A stretch of DNA of 64,000 nt from Rudaea sp. (GTDB lineage: Bacteria; Pseudomonadota; Gammaproteobacteria; Xanthomonadales; Rhodanobacteraceae): positions 232,675-296,674 of the forward strand of contig JARLJU010000362.1 in the NCBI GenBank assembly GCA_031291055.1, in the 5' to 3' direction. Below, in pieces: positions 42,405-50,928 of the stretch (its first letter is position 1; the number at the start of each line of letters is the position of its first letter). A model generated the notes under the pieces. The model was not told where the DNA came from. It saw only the letters and a list, made by a program, of their open reading frames with translations, and did no database searches. Position numbers and translations under genes: made by a program.

Positions 42405-43493
42405 TTAGACGTTGAACAACAGCGGATTCGCCAGCACGCTGCCTTCCGGCGCTGCCTTCGTATCCGTGCGTTGTGCATTCGGATCGCTACCTTGAATCTG
42501 CGACCCACCCTTGGCGTTTTTCTCGGCCGCCGCGTGCAACTTTTCCAGATGCGCCAGACTCAGGGCGCCATAGGAAGCGGTCACGTCAGCAACATCTTCC
42601 GGCTTGTCACCAACAACGCCTTCTTGCCGGTCGTGCGCGACCAGTTCGGTGATCAAGCGCGACCTGTATTTCTGGCCGGCGACGACGGCCGCCGCCAGCG
42701 CTTTCGCGTCGTTGGCCAGCGCCGCATTTTCGGTGCCTAGCGCCGTCTTCAGTTCGGTGGCGAACGTGGCGGCCGGAGTCAGCGTCTTGACCTGATCCTG
42801 CGCAGCGGCGAGTTGGGTCTGTGCTTCTTTCAGGTCCATCGCGGAATCCTCTCTTTGTGTACTTGTGGAATTTGCGGACTTCACTGCGCGTGCGCCGGGC
42901 TGTGCACCCAGCCACACCAGTGAGCCTTCAAGCGCTTCGCCTGGCCCCATCAGGCGCGTGGCCTGCAGTTCCAGGCCGTTGGCATCCTTGATCGTTTCGC
43001 TGTGGTCGTAGCTGAAACCCAGCGAGACATCGCCAGCGATACCGGCATCGATCTTCGTCAGCAGCGGTGCGTTTTCGGCAGTCTTGGCGAAATAGGCATC
43101 GCCCATCAGCAAGGTGACGGCGTTGCGATCGGGCGGCAGCATCAAGCCAGGTTCGCGCAGAAACGTGCGCGCATCGGCGAGTGACATGGTCTGCAGGTTC
43201 GCTGCGAACCAGCGACCTTCGGCCGGACCACCATCGCCCTGCCAACTGGTCGGGTGTTTGATATAAGCGCCCTTGCCAGGCAACGACGCCGCAAAGTTGG
43301 TCAGCAAGCCTTCGTCGAAGGCTTCGCCGTCGCGATCGATGCAGTTATGGCCCAGGGCAAAGCTGCGCACGTACAACTGGTCAGCCGCCATGTCCGCCAG
43401 GGTGTAGTTGCGGATCAGCGCCAGTTGCGCATCAGACGGCGCGCCTGCGCTCTTGACGCGCAGGTGCACCGACTTGGCAGCTTCGTGCGTCAC
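42405..43493 (-). CDS. Prohead protease / scaffold fusion
   Basis: A 362-aa protein. The N-terminal ~200 residues (YVRSFALGHNCIDRDGEAFD, IKHPTSWQGDGGP, AGDVSLGFSYDHSE) resemble phage head maturation proteases with His and Ser in place for catalysis. The C-terminal ~140 residues are a coiled-coil scaffold (DLKEAQTQLAAAQDQVKTLT). Possible internal start: MDLKEAQ, with GGATTC nearby, would yield the scaffold alone, as in lambda C/Nu3. Confidence 0.72.
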   Translation of the reverse strand: MTHEAAKSVHLRVKSAGAPSDAQLALIRNYTLADMAADQLYVRSFALGHNCIDRDGEAFDEGLLTNFAASLPGKGAYIKHPTSWQGDGGPAEGRWFAANLQTMSLADARTFLREPGLMLPPDRNAVTLLMGDAYFAKTAENAPLLTKIDAGIAGDVSLGFSYDHSETIKDANGLELQATRLMGPGEALEGSLVWLGAQPGARAVKSANSTSTQREDSAMDLKEAQTQLAAAQDQVKTLTPAATFATELKTALGTENAALANDAKALAAAVVAGQKYRSRLITELVAHDRQEGVVGDKPEDVADVTASYGALSLAHLEKLHAAAEKNAKGGSQIQGSDPNAQRTDTKAAPEGSVLANPLLFNV

Positions 43494-43732
43494 TTGCTGC
43501 CCTTGACGTTGACTGGCTTGGTTTCCGGCTCGCGGAAATCCGTCTTCCGGGCGCGATGGATGTCCGCAGCCTGGTCACCCGTCAGCGGCCCGGTGTAGTT
43601 GGGCTCCATGTGCTTCGGCTTGGTCAGCGTCTCGCCGGCTTTCTTCCTCGCGGCGAACTCGGCTCGCGCTTCGGCAACGCCTTCGTCGAAAGCGGCCTGC
43701 TCTTCGGGGGTGCGTGTCTTCTGCTCTGCCAT
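43490..43732 (-). CDS. Small charged head-region protein
   Basis: An 80-aa hydrophilic protein (RTPEEQAAFDEGVAEARAEF, KPKHMEPNYTGPLTG), coupled to the protease-scaffold gene by an ATGA overlap. It may be an extra scaffold piece. No family recognised. Confidence 0.5.
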   Translation of the reverse strand: MAEQKTRTPEEQAAFDEGVAEARAEFAARKKAGETLTKPKHMEPNYTGPLTGDQAADIHRARKTDFREPETKPVNVKGSK

Positions 43733-43787
43733 GATCGCCTCGCGTTGGAAAATTCCAATCTTGCGAGGCGCTGTGTATCAGGAGGGG

Positions 43788-43816
43788 CGGCGCAACGTCC
43801 CCGTGAACGTTGCGCT
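43788..43816 (-). repeat. Dispersed hairpin repeat, copy 2
   Basis: Identical over 29 bp to copy 1 at 28472. It lies in the gap between a small accessory gene and the head operon, so again at a transcription-unit border. Confidence 0.75.
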
Positions 43817-43901
43817 ATTCGCGGCCATGCCGTTGCGGTATGGGGTGTTCGATGTTGTGGTGTTATGCGTTGTTTGTCGGGGCGATTGCGTTGTTAGGCT
43901 T

Positions 43902-44198
43902 CTAAATCTCGGCGCGCGATTTCGGTAGCGTCTCAACCATTCGCACATTTACGGAGTTGAATATCTCCAGCGCCACTGCATCCACAGTCGTGACCCCTAT
44001 CAGCGATAGGGTCATTCCGAGAGAAGTTCGATCCCCATTGAATGCGCGCTCGTATTCTTTGATGCGCTGTAACGCATCCGCAAGCGGTAATTCGGTGGCA
44101 AAAGCGATCAATCCCTCCATCACCTTAACGGCTGATCTCTGGGGCTCAGCCATGTGCACGCCAGGCCCGAGCCATTGGTTCATCGTGAGTAACAACAT
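43902..44198 (-). CDS. Small hypothetical phage protein (possible moron)
   Basis: A 98-aa helical protein (RSAVKVMEGLIAFATELPLA, LQRIKEYERAFNGDRTSLG). Its surroundings are AT-richer than the structural genes and it sits alone between the portal and head genes, so it could be a late-acquired accessory gene. No function is recognised. Confidence 0.5.
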   Translation of the reverse strand: MLLLTMNQWLGPGVHMAEPQRSAVKVMEGLIAFATELPLADALQRIKEYERAFNGDRTSLGMTLSLIGVTTVDAVALEIFNSVNVRMVETLPKSRAEI

Positions 44199-44274
44199 CG
44201 TCTTTTCTCCAAACTACCTAGTGGCTCAGCCTAACAGTTCGTCCGATGAGTTGCCCTCGCACCACAAACTAACG

Positions 44275-46494
44275 TCACGCATCGTCGTCACCAGGATCAA
44301 CCGCCAATATCGTACACCGGCAATTGGGGTGCGAATCATCCACGGGCTGTGGCACGTCATCGATCGCATACGGCCCTTTGTCGGCCAGGTCGCCGCAGAT
44401 CGCGCACGCATCGGCGGCGGTGACAAAGTTCACTTGGTTCACGCCCAGCGCCTTGTACTGCGCCACCTTGCCGGCGCCCTGCGCCGCTGCAATCTCGCTG
44501 CGTGCCAGTCGCGTCCAGTCGTAATCCTGCAATCCGAAATCCGCCTCCAGCTGCGCGGCGACGGCGCGCGGATTCAATCCGTCATATGCGCCGTTTTGCA
44601 GATCCGCCAGGATGCCATCGTGGAACGTGCGCACGCTGGCATCCTTCACCAGCGCCAGGTCACGCACTGCCATTTCGTTGCGCAGCGCATCGCGGAAATC
44701 GTTCAGCGTCGATTCCACGTCCAGGTCGCTGGCCGCGTTTTCCACACCGCGCAAAAATGCCGCGAATGCCTGCTGCACCAACGGGCCATCTTCGGCACCG
44801 GCCATGGCGATAAATGCGGCTTCGTTTTCGAGCAGGGGCTGCAGCATCGTCGCCGCATTGAACGTGAACGTGGCACTGCCGGCGCCACCGAACTCGGCAA
44901 CGCCCAGGGTATCCAGCGCCTGATCGCGGAACTTCTGCCACAAGGCGATCAAGCCATCGACGGCGGCCGCTTCTGCAATCGGCAGCGCGGCGTCAGGTTC
45001 CGCCCACGGCTCGCCGTCGTCGGCATTGTCGCCGGCCGCCTTGCGGATGGCATGCACGTGCGGGGCGCGTCCGCGTGGTGAAAATTCTGTTTCCACGTCG
45101 CCGTTGGCGCACTGGCGCACAAGTACCTTTCTATACTTTGCCGCATTCGGGTCGCCGCCGAGTGACGCAGTAATGCCGGTCGGCGTCTGCGGGTTGTCAG
45201 CCATGTGCCCGGCCATCATGTCGGCTTGCGCGTTCAGGAACCGCGCCTGTGCCTGCTTCATGATGTCGCGCAGGTTCGGCAGCTCCTGCACGATGTCCCA
45301 ATCGCCATCCTTCCACGTGATGCCCTGCCCGCGCAGCCACGTCGACACGATCATTTTCAGCGCCGGCTGCCGGCGCACGAAACGTGTCTTGGATTCCATC
45401 AGCACCATTTCGGATTGCTGATCGGCCATGCGCCCGGCCTGCGCTTCGCTCAAGCCCATCATCCAGCCCGGTAGCGGCATCTTGGCCAGTATCTGCTCTA
45501 CCAGATGCTTGGCCGGCATTTCCACGTCCAGCACTTCGCCCTTGCCGCCGATCACCTGGATGACGATTTCGTCATCGGCGCCGACCGCCTGCACGAAGTC
45601 TGCACTGTTGCCCTTGCGCTTGGCGTCGAGCGTGTTGGCCAGATCCTGCGCGAGCTGGTTCCGGCGCTTATCAAGTTCCGGGGCCTTCAGTGATCGATTC
45701 TTGGTTTTGTACGTGAGCTGGAACGGCGGATCGCCGAAGCGGTCCCACGCGTTGCCGGTGGCGTTCTGGATCTTCAGAAGGTTCTGCGCGACGAACTCCA
45801 TGCTGCGCATGATGCTCACGCCGTACGGGTTGTCCGCCTCGGGCCGGAACGCGCTGTAGAACAGACGCGACGAATCCAGCAGTGCGTAGTTCAACTGATT
45901 CAGGGCGCCGGGTGTCACGTTGGCGACGTTGGTGTTGTTGCGCAGGACGACTTCCACTTGGTCGGTGCCATCACCACGCTTCACCAGCTTCCATGCGGGC
46001 GGCCGGTACCACCACTCGATATTGCTCAATTCGTTGCGTCGTGCGAACACGCCCTTGCTGTCGGCGATGCGCACACCAACCAGCTTGCGTCCCTTCGCAT
46101 CCATCACGCATTCGCCAATGCCCAGGCCCTGCTCGTATATCTCGCCGCCGTGCAGTTCATACGCAGCCTGGATGCCCGTTTCGCAATCGTTCACCGGCAG
46201 CGCTTCCATCGCCTTGGTGATTTCGTCGCACAAGCCTTGATCCTTGCCCTCGAAACGCACCAGGCCATCGAGCGTGATCATCTTGCCGATACCGCCATCG
46301 ATCAGCGGCATGGCCTCGCGCAGCGCCTCGAAAAAGTACGGATTGACCACGCGCGGCACGAACGTGCGCAGCAGCGCATCCCACGGCCCCAGCTGCATGC
46401 CGGCGCGCACGATCACACTGCTGGACATGTCGTTGGACTTGCGGCCGACAACGTCAGCGGCACGGCGGAACAAGTTCATCGGGTTCAGGTTCAT
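44275..46494 (-). CDS. Portal-MuF head morphogenesis fusion protein
   Basis: A 739-aa protein. Residues about 1-430 are a DUF935/Mu gp29-like portal (PRVVNPYFFEALREAMPLID, NIEWWYRPPAWKLVKRGDG, PDNPYGVSIMRS-like stretch and PLPGWMMGLSEAQAGRMADQ). The C-terminus (about 600-739) is an SPP1 gp7/MuF domain (RLARSEIAAAQGAGKVAQYK with CAICGDLADKGPY and HPNCRC, four Cys plus His for zinc). The portal is the DNA entry ring; MuF proteins are ejected or help head assembly. The start is the ATG before MNLNPMNLF. Confidence 0.85.
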   Translation of the reverse strand: MNLNPMNLFRRAADVVGRKSNDMSSSVIVRAGMQLGPWDALLRTFVPRVVNPYFFEALREAMPLIDGGIGKMITLDGLVRFEGKDQGLCDEITKAMEALPVNDCETGIQAAYELHGGEIYEQGLGIGECVMDAKGRKLVGVRIADSKGVFARRNELSNIEWWYRPPAWKLVKRGDGTDQVEVVLRNNTNVANVTPGALNQLNYALLDSSRLFYSAFRPEADNPYGVSIMRSMEFVAQNLLKIQNATGNAWDRFGDPPFQLTYKTKNRSLKAPELDKRRNQLAQDLANTLDAKRKGNSADFVQAVGADDEIVIQVIGGKGEVLDVEMPAKHLVEQILAKMPLPGWMMGLSEAQAGRMADQQSEMVLMESKTRFVRRQPALKMIVSTWLRGQGITWKDGDWDIVQELPNLRDIMKQAQARFLNAQADMMAGHMADNPQTPTGITASLGGDPNAAKYRKVLVRQCANGDVETEFSPRGRAPHVHAIRKAAGDNADDGEPWAEPDAALPIAEAAAVDGLIALWQKFRDQALDTLGVAEFGGAGSATFTFNAATMLQPLLENEAAFIAMAGAEDGPLVQQAFAAFLRGVENAASDLDVESTLNDFRDALRNEMAVRDLALVKDASVRTFHDGILADLQNGAYDGLNPRAVAAQLEADFGLQDYDWTRLARSEIAAAQGAGKVAQYKALGVNQVNFVTAADACAICGDLADKGPYAIDDVPQPVDDSHPNCRCTILAVDPGDDDA

Positions 46495-48368
46495 GCGGCA
46501 TTCCTCCGGTAACTGACTCCGCTCGAAAACACATCCACTTGCGATGCCGCTTCGTCGTAAATCTTGCGCAGCATCTGCACGCGCCGTGCGTCGATATCGT
46601 GGTCGTCTTTTTTCGAGTAGATGGGCCACTTCGCGCCCTCGCGGGCGGTGTGGTTGGTCATGTGGTTCAGCACTTCGGTGTCATACGCCAGCGCATAGCC
46701 GATGTTCTGCATGCGCTGGGTGATCAATTGCGTGGCCCAGTGCTTGGCCGGCGCGCGCACGATGTCTTCGCCGTCTTCGTCGCGCGCGTCGCGCAGGGCT
46801 TCGCCGGATTCGTCGATGCAATCCACGGCGTTGGAAAACTGAAAGCCCGTCAGGTTTTCTTCAAAAAGCGCACTTGTATACGTTTCCAGCGTCTGCAGGT
46901 CTTTCACGATTACCGTGCCGGCGCTGCCCAGGTCGACGCCCCAGTGCGGCAGGCAGTTGTACAAGTGCTGGATGCAGTAGATCAGCTCGCGCTGCGCCTG
47001 GTACGCCAGGCCGCGCGCATTCACGCGCAGCACGTCGACCAGCTTGGTGCCGCATTCTTCGCTCAGGATGATTTCCGTTGGGTCGTTCGACTCGCCCAGG
47101 TCGGCGCCGGCCCAGAACACGCCGCGGCTCGATCCGGTGACGTGCTCGCTCAGCAAGGCATGCATTGCGGTGCGCCGCTCGGCGTCGTCGCGCGCCAGGA
47201 ACGGCGCCAGCGGCATCACGGTATCGGCCAGTGTGGTTTCCACGGGATGCTTGCGGCCTTCCACAATTTCCAGTTTTATACTTTTCACTTCGATGGCCAG
47301 TTCGCCGCGCTGGCGGTCGGCATTCAGCTTGATGACGCGGTAGTCCGGCACGTCCTGCACGTTCGGCAGCAGGACATCCCAGCCCCACACGGGATTTTCA
47401 GCATCGCCCCAATCGCCAAGCACGTTGCGCACGTAACCGGCCGTGTGGCGTCCGCCGTAGCGCTTGACCATTTCCGCTTCGCGTTCCGGCGTCCAGAACG
47501 GCGCCGGCATCAGCGCCTTGTTCCAGCGGAACAGGCGCGTGCCGGATTTGCCGGGCGCCAGATCCATGACCGCCGACTGGCTCTGCTTGAAAAACTCCGT
47601 GGCGCGATCGCCATCCGGCACGGAATACACGCGCGAACGGCAGCCCGGTTTCAGCGAGCGCCAGAATTCCGTCCACTGCACGGCGCGCTTGAGCTTCGCC
47701 GCTTCGTCCATCAGGCCCAATGCGTTCACATGTACGCCGCGGAACGCCTCGCCATCGTGCCCGGCGGGCCGGTAGTACACGCGCCCGGTGCCCGGCGCTT
47801 CGCCGTCCAGCGGTATCGTGGTGAACCGGTGCATGGTGTGCGGCGTGCGTTTCGGCTTCAGCCAGAATTGCGACAGCAGCGAACCGCGCGCGTCGCCACT
47901 TTCCTGCGCGCCCACCTGTTCTTCCACGGCCAGGATGATTTCGTCCAGGTGTGTCTGCTGCGGCGCGCCGATCAGCATCCACGGCCGCTTCACCGTGCCG
48001 CCCATCGACGTGATTTCGCCCCAGAGCACCAGCACGACGATTTCACGCGTCTTGCCGACTTCGGCGGCGTCCTGGTGCACGACATCCTGCATCCAGGCAC
48101 GCACACTTTCGCGCTGGTAGTCGAAAAATGACCAGGGCTTGCCGGTGTCGGGCTCGATCAGGAACGTTTCGGCCCAGCGCACGGGGTCTTCAAACACGAA
48201 CATGATCAGCGCTTCAGGCAATCCGACGCCGTAATCGCCGCGATCGAGCGCCTGCCACGCCCAGCCGCGCGCCGCCAGCCACGCTTCAAACTCATCCGGC
48301 GCGAACACGCCGCGCTCATCCATCTGGCGCAGCACGGGGTTGTCCGTGGTGGGCAGGCGTTTACGCAT
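46491..48368 (-). CDS. Terminase large subunit
   Basis: A 625-aa packaging motor. An adenine-binding Q in FFDYQRESVRAWMQD, Walker A AAEVGKTREI (GKT at 105-107), Walker B LMDEA (219-223). The nuclease half has GADLGESNDPTE and HWGVDLGSAGTVIV acidic residues in RNase-H-like positions. It overlaps the small subunit by 8 nt and the portal by ATGA. The sequence family is that of Mu gp28-like or related terminases. Confidence 0.87.
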   Translation of the reverse strand: MRKRLPTTDNPVLRQMDERGVFAPDEFEAWLAARGWAWQALDRGDYGVGLPEALIMFVFEDPVRWAETFLIEPDTGKPWSFFDYQRESVRAWMQDVVHQDAAEVGKTREIVVLVLWGEITSMGGTVKRPWMLIGAPQQTHLDEIILAVEEQVGAQESGDARGSLLSQFWLKPKRTPHTMHRFTTIPLDGEAPGTGRVYYRPAGHDGEAFRGVHVNALGLMDEAAKLKRAVQWTEFWRSLKPGCRSRVYSVPDGDRATEFFKQSQSAVMDLAPGKSGTRLFRWNKALMPAPFWTPEREAEMVKRYGGRHTAGYVRNVLGDWGDAENPVWGWDVLLPNVQDVPDYRVIKLNADRQRGELAIEVKSIKLEIVEGRKHPVETTLADTVMPLAPFLARDDAERRTAMHALLSEHVTGSSRGVFWAGADLGESNDPTEIILSEECGTKLVDVLRVNARGLAYQAQRELIYCIQHLYNCLPHWGVDLGSAGTVIVKDLQTLETYTSALFEENLTGFQFSNAVDCIDESGEALRDARDEDGEDIVRAPAKHWATQLITQRMQNIGYALAYDTEVLNHMTNHTAREGAKWPIYSKKDDHDIDARRVQMLRKIYDEAASQVDVFSSGVSYRRNAA

Positions 48369-49143
48369 CGTCGTGCTCGATCACCGGCCGCTGCGTGCCG
48401 ATGCGCTTGTTCGCGCGCCCGAATATCGCACCGATCGCCGACGCCAAGCCGCTGGCCGCGTCGTCTTCGTCCTTCAGTTTCTCGCGCGCCCGTGGCGTAG
48501 CCATCAGCTCGGCGAAGTTCAGACCCAAGGTGTCGGAGAATTTCGCCAGCACCAGCAGGGCCGGGTTTACTTTCACGTCCTGCACAATCGGCTGGCCGTT
48601 CGGGTCAAGCACGGCACCGCCGAACTTGTCGGTGACGTAGGTTTTCACCATCACACCAAGATCCGCAATCGCCTGGCGCACCTGGTCCAGCACCTGCAGG
48701 TTGCTCGCCAGCTCCTTCGCCAACAGCCCGTGCATGCCATCCATTTCGCCGTTCTGCATGGCTTCCATCAGCGAGCCCAGCGCCTGCACGTAAACCGTTT
48801 TGTCCAGGCAACTGCCGCCGGCATGCGTCAAGCCATCGAGCACCAGCGAGCAGGGCGCTTCCGTGCGCTCCGGGTTTTGCGGGTGATACGGGCAGGTAGT
48901 GACGCATGGCTTGCCGAACATCTTGGCCATCGACGCCGCGCCAAGTCCGAACTGTGCACGATTGATCGCGCTGTAGCGCCCGTGTATCCAGCCATTGCGC
49001 GACGATGCCGCCTTGCCGTCTTCCGTGATCGGGCCGGTGGATAGCTCGCGGCTGGCCTCGGTAGCCTTCGGCTGGTTCGCGCGGCGCTGCTCGATGGCCT
49101 TATCGGACATTGTATACTTTTTGCGTGGCATGGCTTCGGTCAT
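48361..49143 (-). CDS. Terminase small subunit-like protein
   Basis: A 260-aa protein upstream of the large subunit. The N-terminal part is basic (SDKAIEQRRANQPKATEASR, TEDGKAASSRNGWIHGRYSA). A Cys-rich stretch (CVTTCPYHPQNPERTEAPC) may bind metal, and the middle is helical (ASNLQVLDQVRQAIADLGVM). The assignment as DNA-recognition subunit is by position and general form. A second ATG four codons downstream (49131) is an equally good start. Confidence 0.6.
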   Translation of the reverse strand: MTEAMPRKKYTMSDKAIEQRRANQPKATEASRELSTGPITEDGKAASSRNGWIHGRYSAINRAQFGLGAASMAKMFGKPCVTTCPYHPQNPERTEAPCSLVLDGLTHAGGSCLDKTVYVQALGSLMEAMQNGEMDGMHGLLAKELASNLQVLDQVRQAIADLGVMVKTYVTDKFGGAVLDPNGQPIVQDVKVNPALLVLAKFSDTLGLNFAELMATPRAREKLKDEDDAASGLASAIGAIFGRANKRIGTQRPVIEHDDA

Positions 49144-49161
49144 TACGCCCGTTTACCACAA

Positions 49162-49518
49162 TCATCGGCGCATCGTCCCCGTGAACGCTGCGCGCAGGTC
49201 GTTGTCCACCGTGCGTTCGGAAATGCCCATTTCCCGCGCGATTTCCGCGCCGCTCAAGCCATCGCGCCGCAATGCCAGCACCCGCTCCACGCGCAGCGGC
49301 CGGTACAATTCGGCAAAAAACGCGCGCCGGCTGGTGATGTTCATCGCGTGCATGCCGGAAAATTCATCGAGCACGATCACCAGGTTGTCGGCACCGATGC
49401 GCTTGCCCACGATCACCCACTGATCGCCGGTGTCTTTGATCTGCGGAACTTCGGCGCCAGCCAACAGACACCGCTCGAATTCGGTGCACGGGTCACCGGG
49501 TTTTGAAAAAGTAATCAT
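49162..49518 (-). CDS. HTH regulator-like phage protein
   Basis: A 118-aa protein whose C-terminal 40 residues are an HTH (ALRRDGLSGAEIAREMGISE, RTVDNDLRAAF) like sigma-70 region 4 or phage late-gene activators. The N-terminal ~60 residues are beta-rich. It sits immediately before the terminase genes, so it may control late transcription. The last codons lie in copy 3 of the hairpin repeat. It overlaps the recombinase stop by ATGA. Confidence 0.6.
   Translation of the reverse strand: MITFSKPGDPCTEFERCLLAGAEVPQIKDTGDQWVIVGKRIGADNLVIVLDEFSGMHAMNITSRRAFFAELYRPLRVERVLALRRDGLSGAEIAREMGISERTVDNDLRAAFTGTMRR
49166..49194 (-). repeat. Dispersed hairpin repeat, copy 3
   Basis: Two changes against copies 1 and 2 plus a different last base; the two changes weaken the stem. 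It covers the end of the HTH gene just before the terminase genes. Confidence 0.6.
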
Positions 49519-50597
49519 GTCGCCTTTTCTCCAATTTTCTGCGCCCACAACGGCATCCCCTCCGGTCGTGTCCCCAATACTTCGTGTTGCCTGAAAGCCT
49601 TCAAACGCACGCCGCGCATCCGTGTGCTGACGGCGATGTAGTGCCGGGTGGTTTCTATGTTTTCGTGGCCCATCAAAATCCGGATGCGCTCGATGTCGTT
49701 GCCGTCGTCGTACAACTGCGTGGCGAACGTCACGCGGAAGCGATGCACACCCCATTCGCCCAGGCCGGCGCGCTTGGCGCACGTGCGCACCACGGATTCC
49801 ACCGCGCGCACACCCATGGCATAACCAAACCAGTTCTGGCGCGTGGTGAAGAACACCGCATCCGTGCGGATGCCTTGCAATCGATCGCGCTCGGCAATCC
49901 ACGCCTGCAGCATGCGCACCGCCGGCCCCTCGATCGGCACTTCGCGCTCTTTCGCGCCCTTGCCGAACACGCGCACGATGCACACGTTCGCTTCCATTTC
50001 GAGCTGATCGAGCCGCAGCGTGGCGATTTCCTCACGCCGCATGCCGGTCGCGTACAGCATCGCCAGCATGGTTTCGTTGCGCATCGCGACCAACGGCAGC
50101 GTCGACTGTCGCGCCGCCACGAACAAAGCGCGCAATTGCGGCTTTGTATACTTTCGCGGCGTGCGCTTCACCAGTCGCGGCGCGCGCAAGCCCATCGTGC
50201 AGTCCGCGCCAAAGCCGCGCGACTTTCGCCAGTCGTAGAAACTCCGCAACGCATACACCGCCGTCGCACGAACGCCGACCACGTTGCGACGCGCCAGCCA
50301 CAAGTGCTGCTGCCACGCATCCAACTGCGACAGCGACACCGCCGTGTAGTCCAGGCCGTTCGCATCGACCCACTCCGCAAACCCCAGCAACGTCCGCGCG
50401 TAGTGCGCACACGTCCCCAGCGCGAGCCCGCGACTCACGCGCAGCCACAGCACCCACAGCCAAACCTCGGATTGCCACCCCGCGGCCCGCCACACCCGCG
50501 CGTCGACCACGCGCATCGTTGCCGCAAGCCGATCGGCGCCGGCCAGCAACGCCTCGCGCTGCGCCGATTCCACGGCAGTGAGCACGGCCGCGGTCAT
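49515..50597 (-). CDS. Second tyrosine recombinase (XerC/D-like)
   Basis: A 360-aa recombinase with a SAM-like N-terminal domain (ALGTCAHYARTLLGFAEWVD) and a catalytic domain with Arg in ATGMRREEIATLRL, the box GVHRFRVTFATQL, MGHENIETTRHYI for the second His and Tyr. All six catalytic positions look intact. It is at the opposite end from int and the att site, so it is probably not the integrase; dimer resolution or a DNA rearrangement are options. The start is the ATG before MTAAVLTAV; an upstream ATG has no support. Confidence 0.82.
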   Translation of the reverse strand: MTAAVLTAVESAQREALLAGADRLAATMRVVDARVWRAAGWQSEVWLWVLWLRVSRGLALGTCAHYARTLLGFAEWVDANGLDYTAVSLSQLDAWQQHLWLARRNVVGVRATAVYALRSFYDWRKSRGFGADCTMGLRAPRLVKRTPRKYTKPQLRALFVAARQSTLPLVAMRNETMLAMLYATGMRREEIATLRLDQLEMEANVCIVRVFGKGAKEREVPIEGPAVRMLQAWIAERDRLQGIRTDAVFFTTRQNWFGYAMGVRAVESVVRTCAKRAGLGEWGVHRFRVTFATQLYDDGNDIERIRILMGHENIETTRHYIAVSTRMRGVRLKAFRQHEVLGTRPEGMPLWAQKIGEKAT

Positions 50598-50928
50598 GTC
50601 GGACCCCTCCCCCGCACCCCCTCCATTTTTGAGAGCCGGCACCAGGTAAGGGCTGGGTAAGTTTTTCCCCCAGCGTTTGATAGGGGGTGTACGGCACCGC
50701 CCCGCACCGTCCTATGCTTCCTCAAGCCCATCAAGCACTTACGAATTCGGCCTACGCCAGATTCGGCGTTCATGCCAAAACGGCATAGGCACCCGCCCAA
50801 TCGAAAGCGCCCAGCGGGTTGAATGGCGTCAGGACGCGGAAAGACCCATGCCGTGAGGCTCGCGAGGCACGAAGAACGAATGCCGATATGGCGAGCAGCA
50901 TGGAGGCGACAGACGCGAGAGACAGGCA
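50598..50928. other. Gap with only a weak ORF; possible promoter
   Basis: A 113-codon minus-strand frame (50594..50935) exactly spans this gap and overlaps both neighbours (ATGGTGA, ATGA), but its composition (many Cys, Arg, Gly) is unlike a protein. The G/C palindrome near 50685-50710 (GTACGGCACCGCCCCGCACCGT) region could be regulatory. I call no gene here. Confidence 0.4.

Noticed and set aside
13206..50151. GTATAC sites as operators of the mdc GntR regulator
   Set aside because: The site class is similar, but most copies are deep in phage structural genes far from any promoter, so regulation of mdc cannot explain them.
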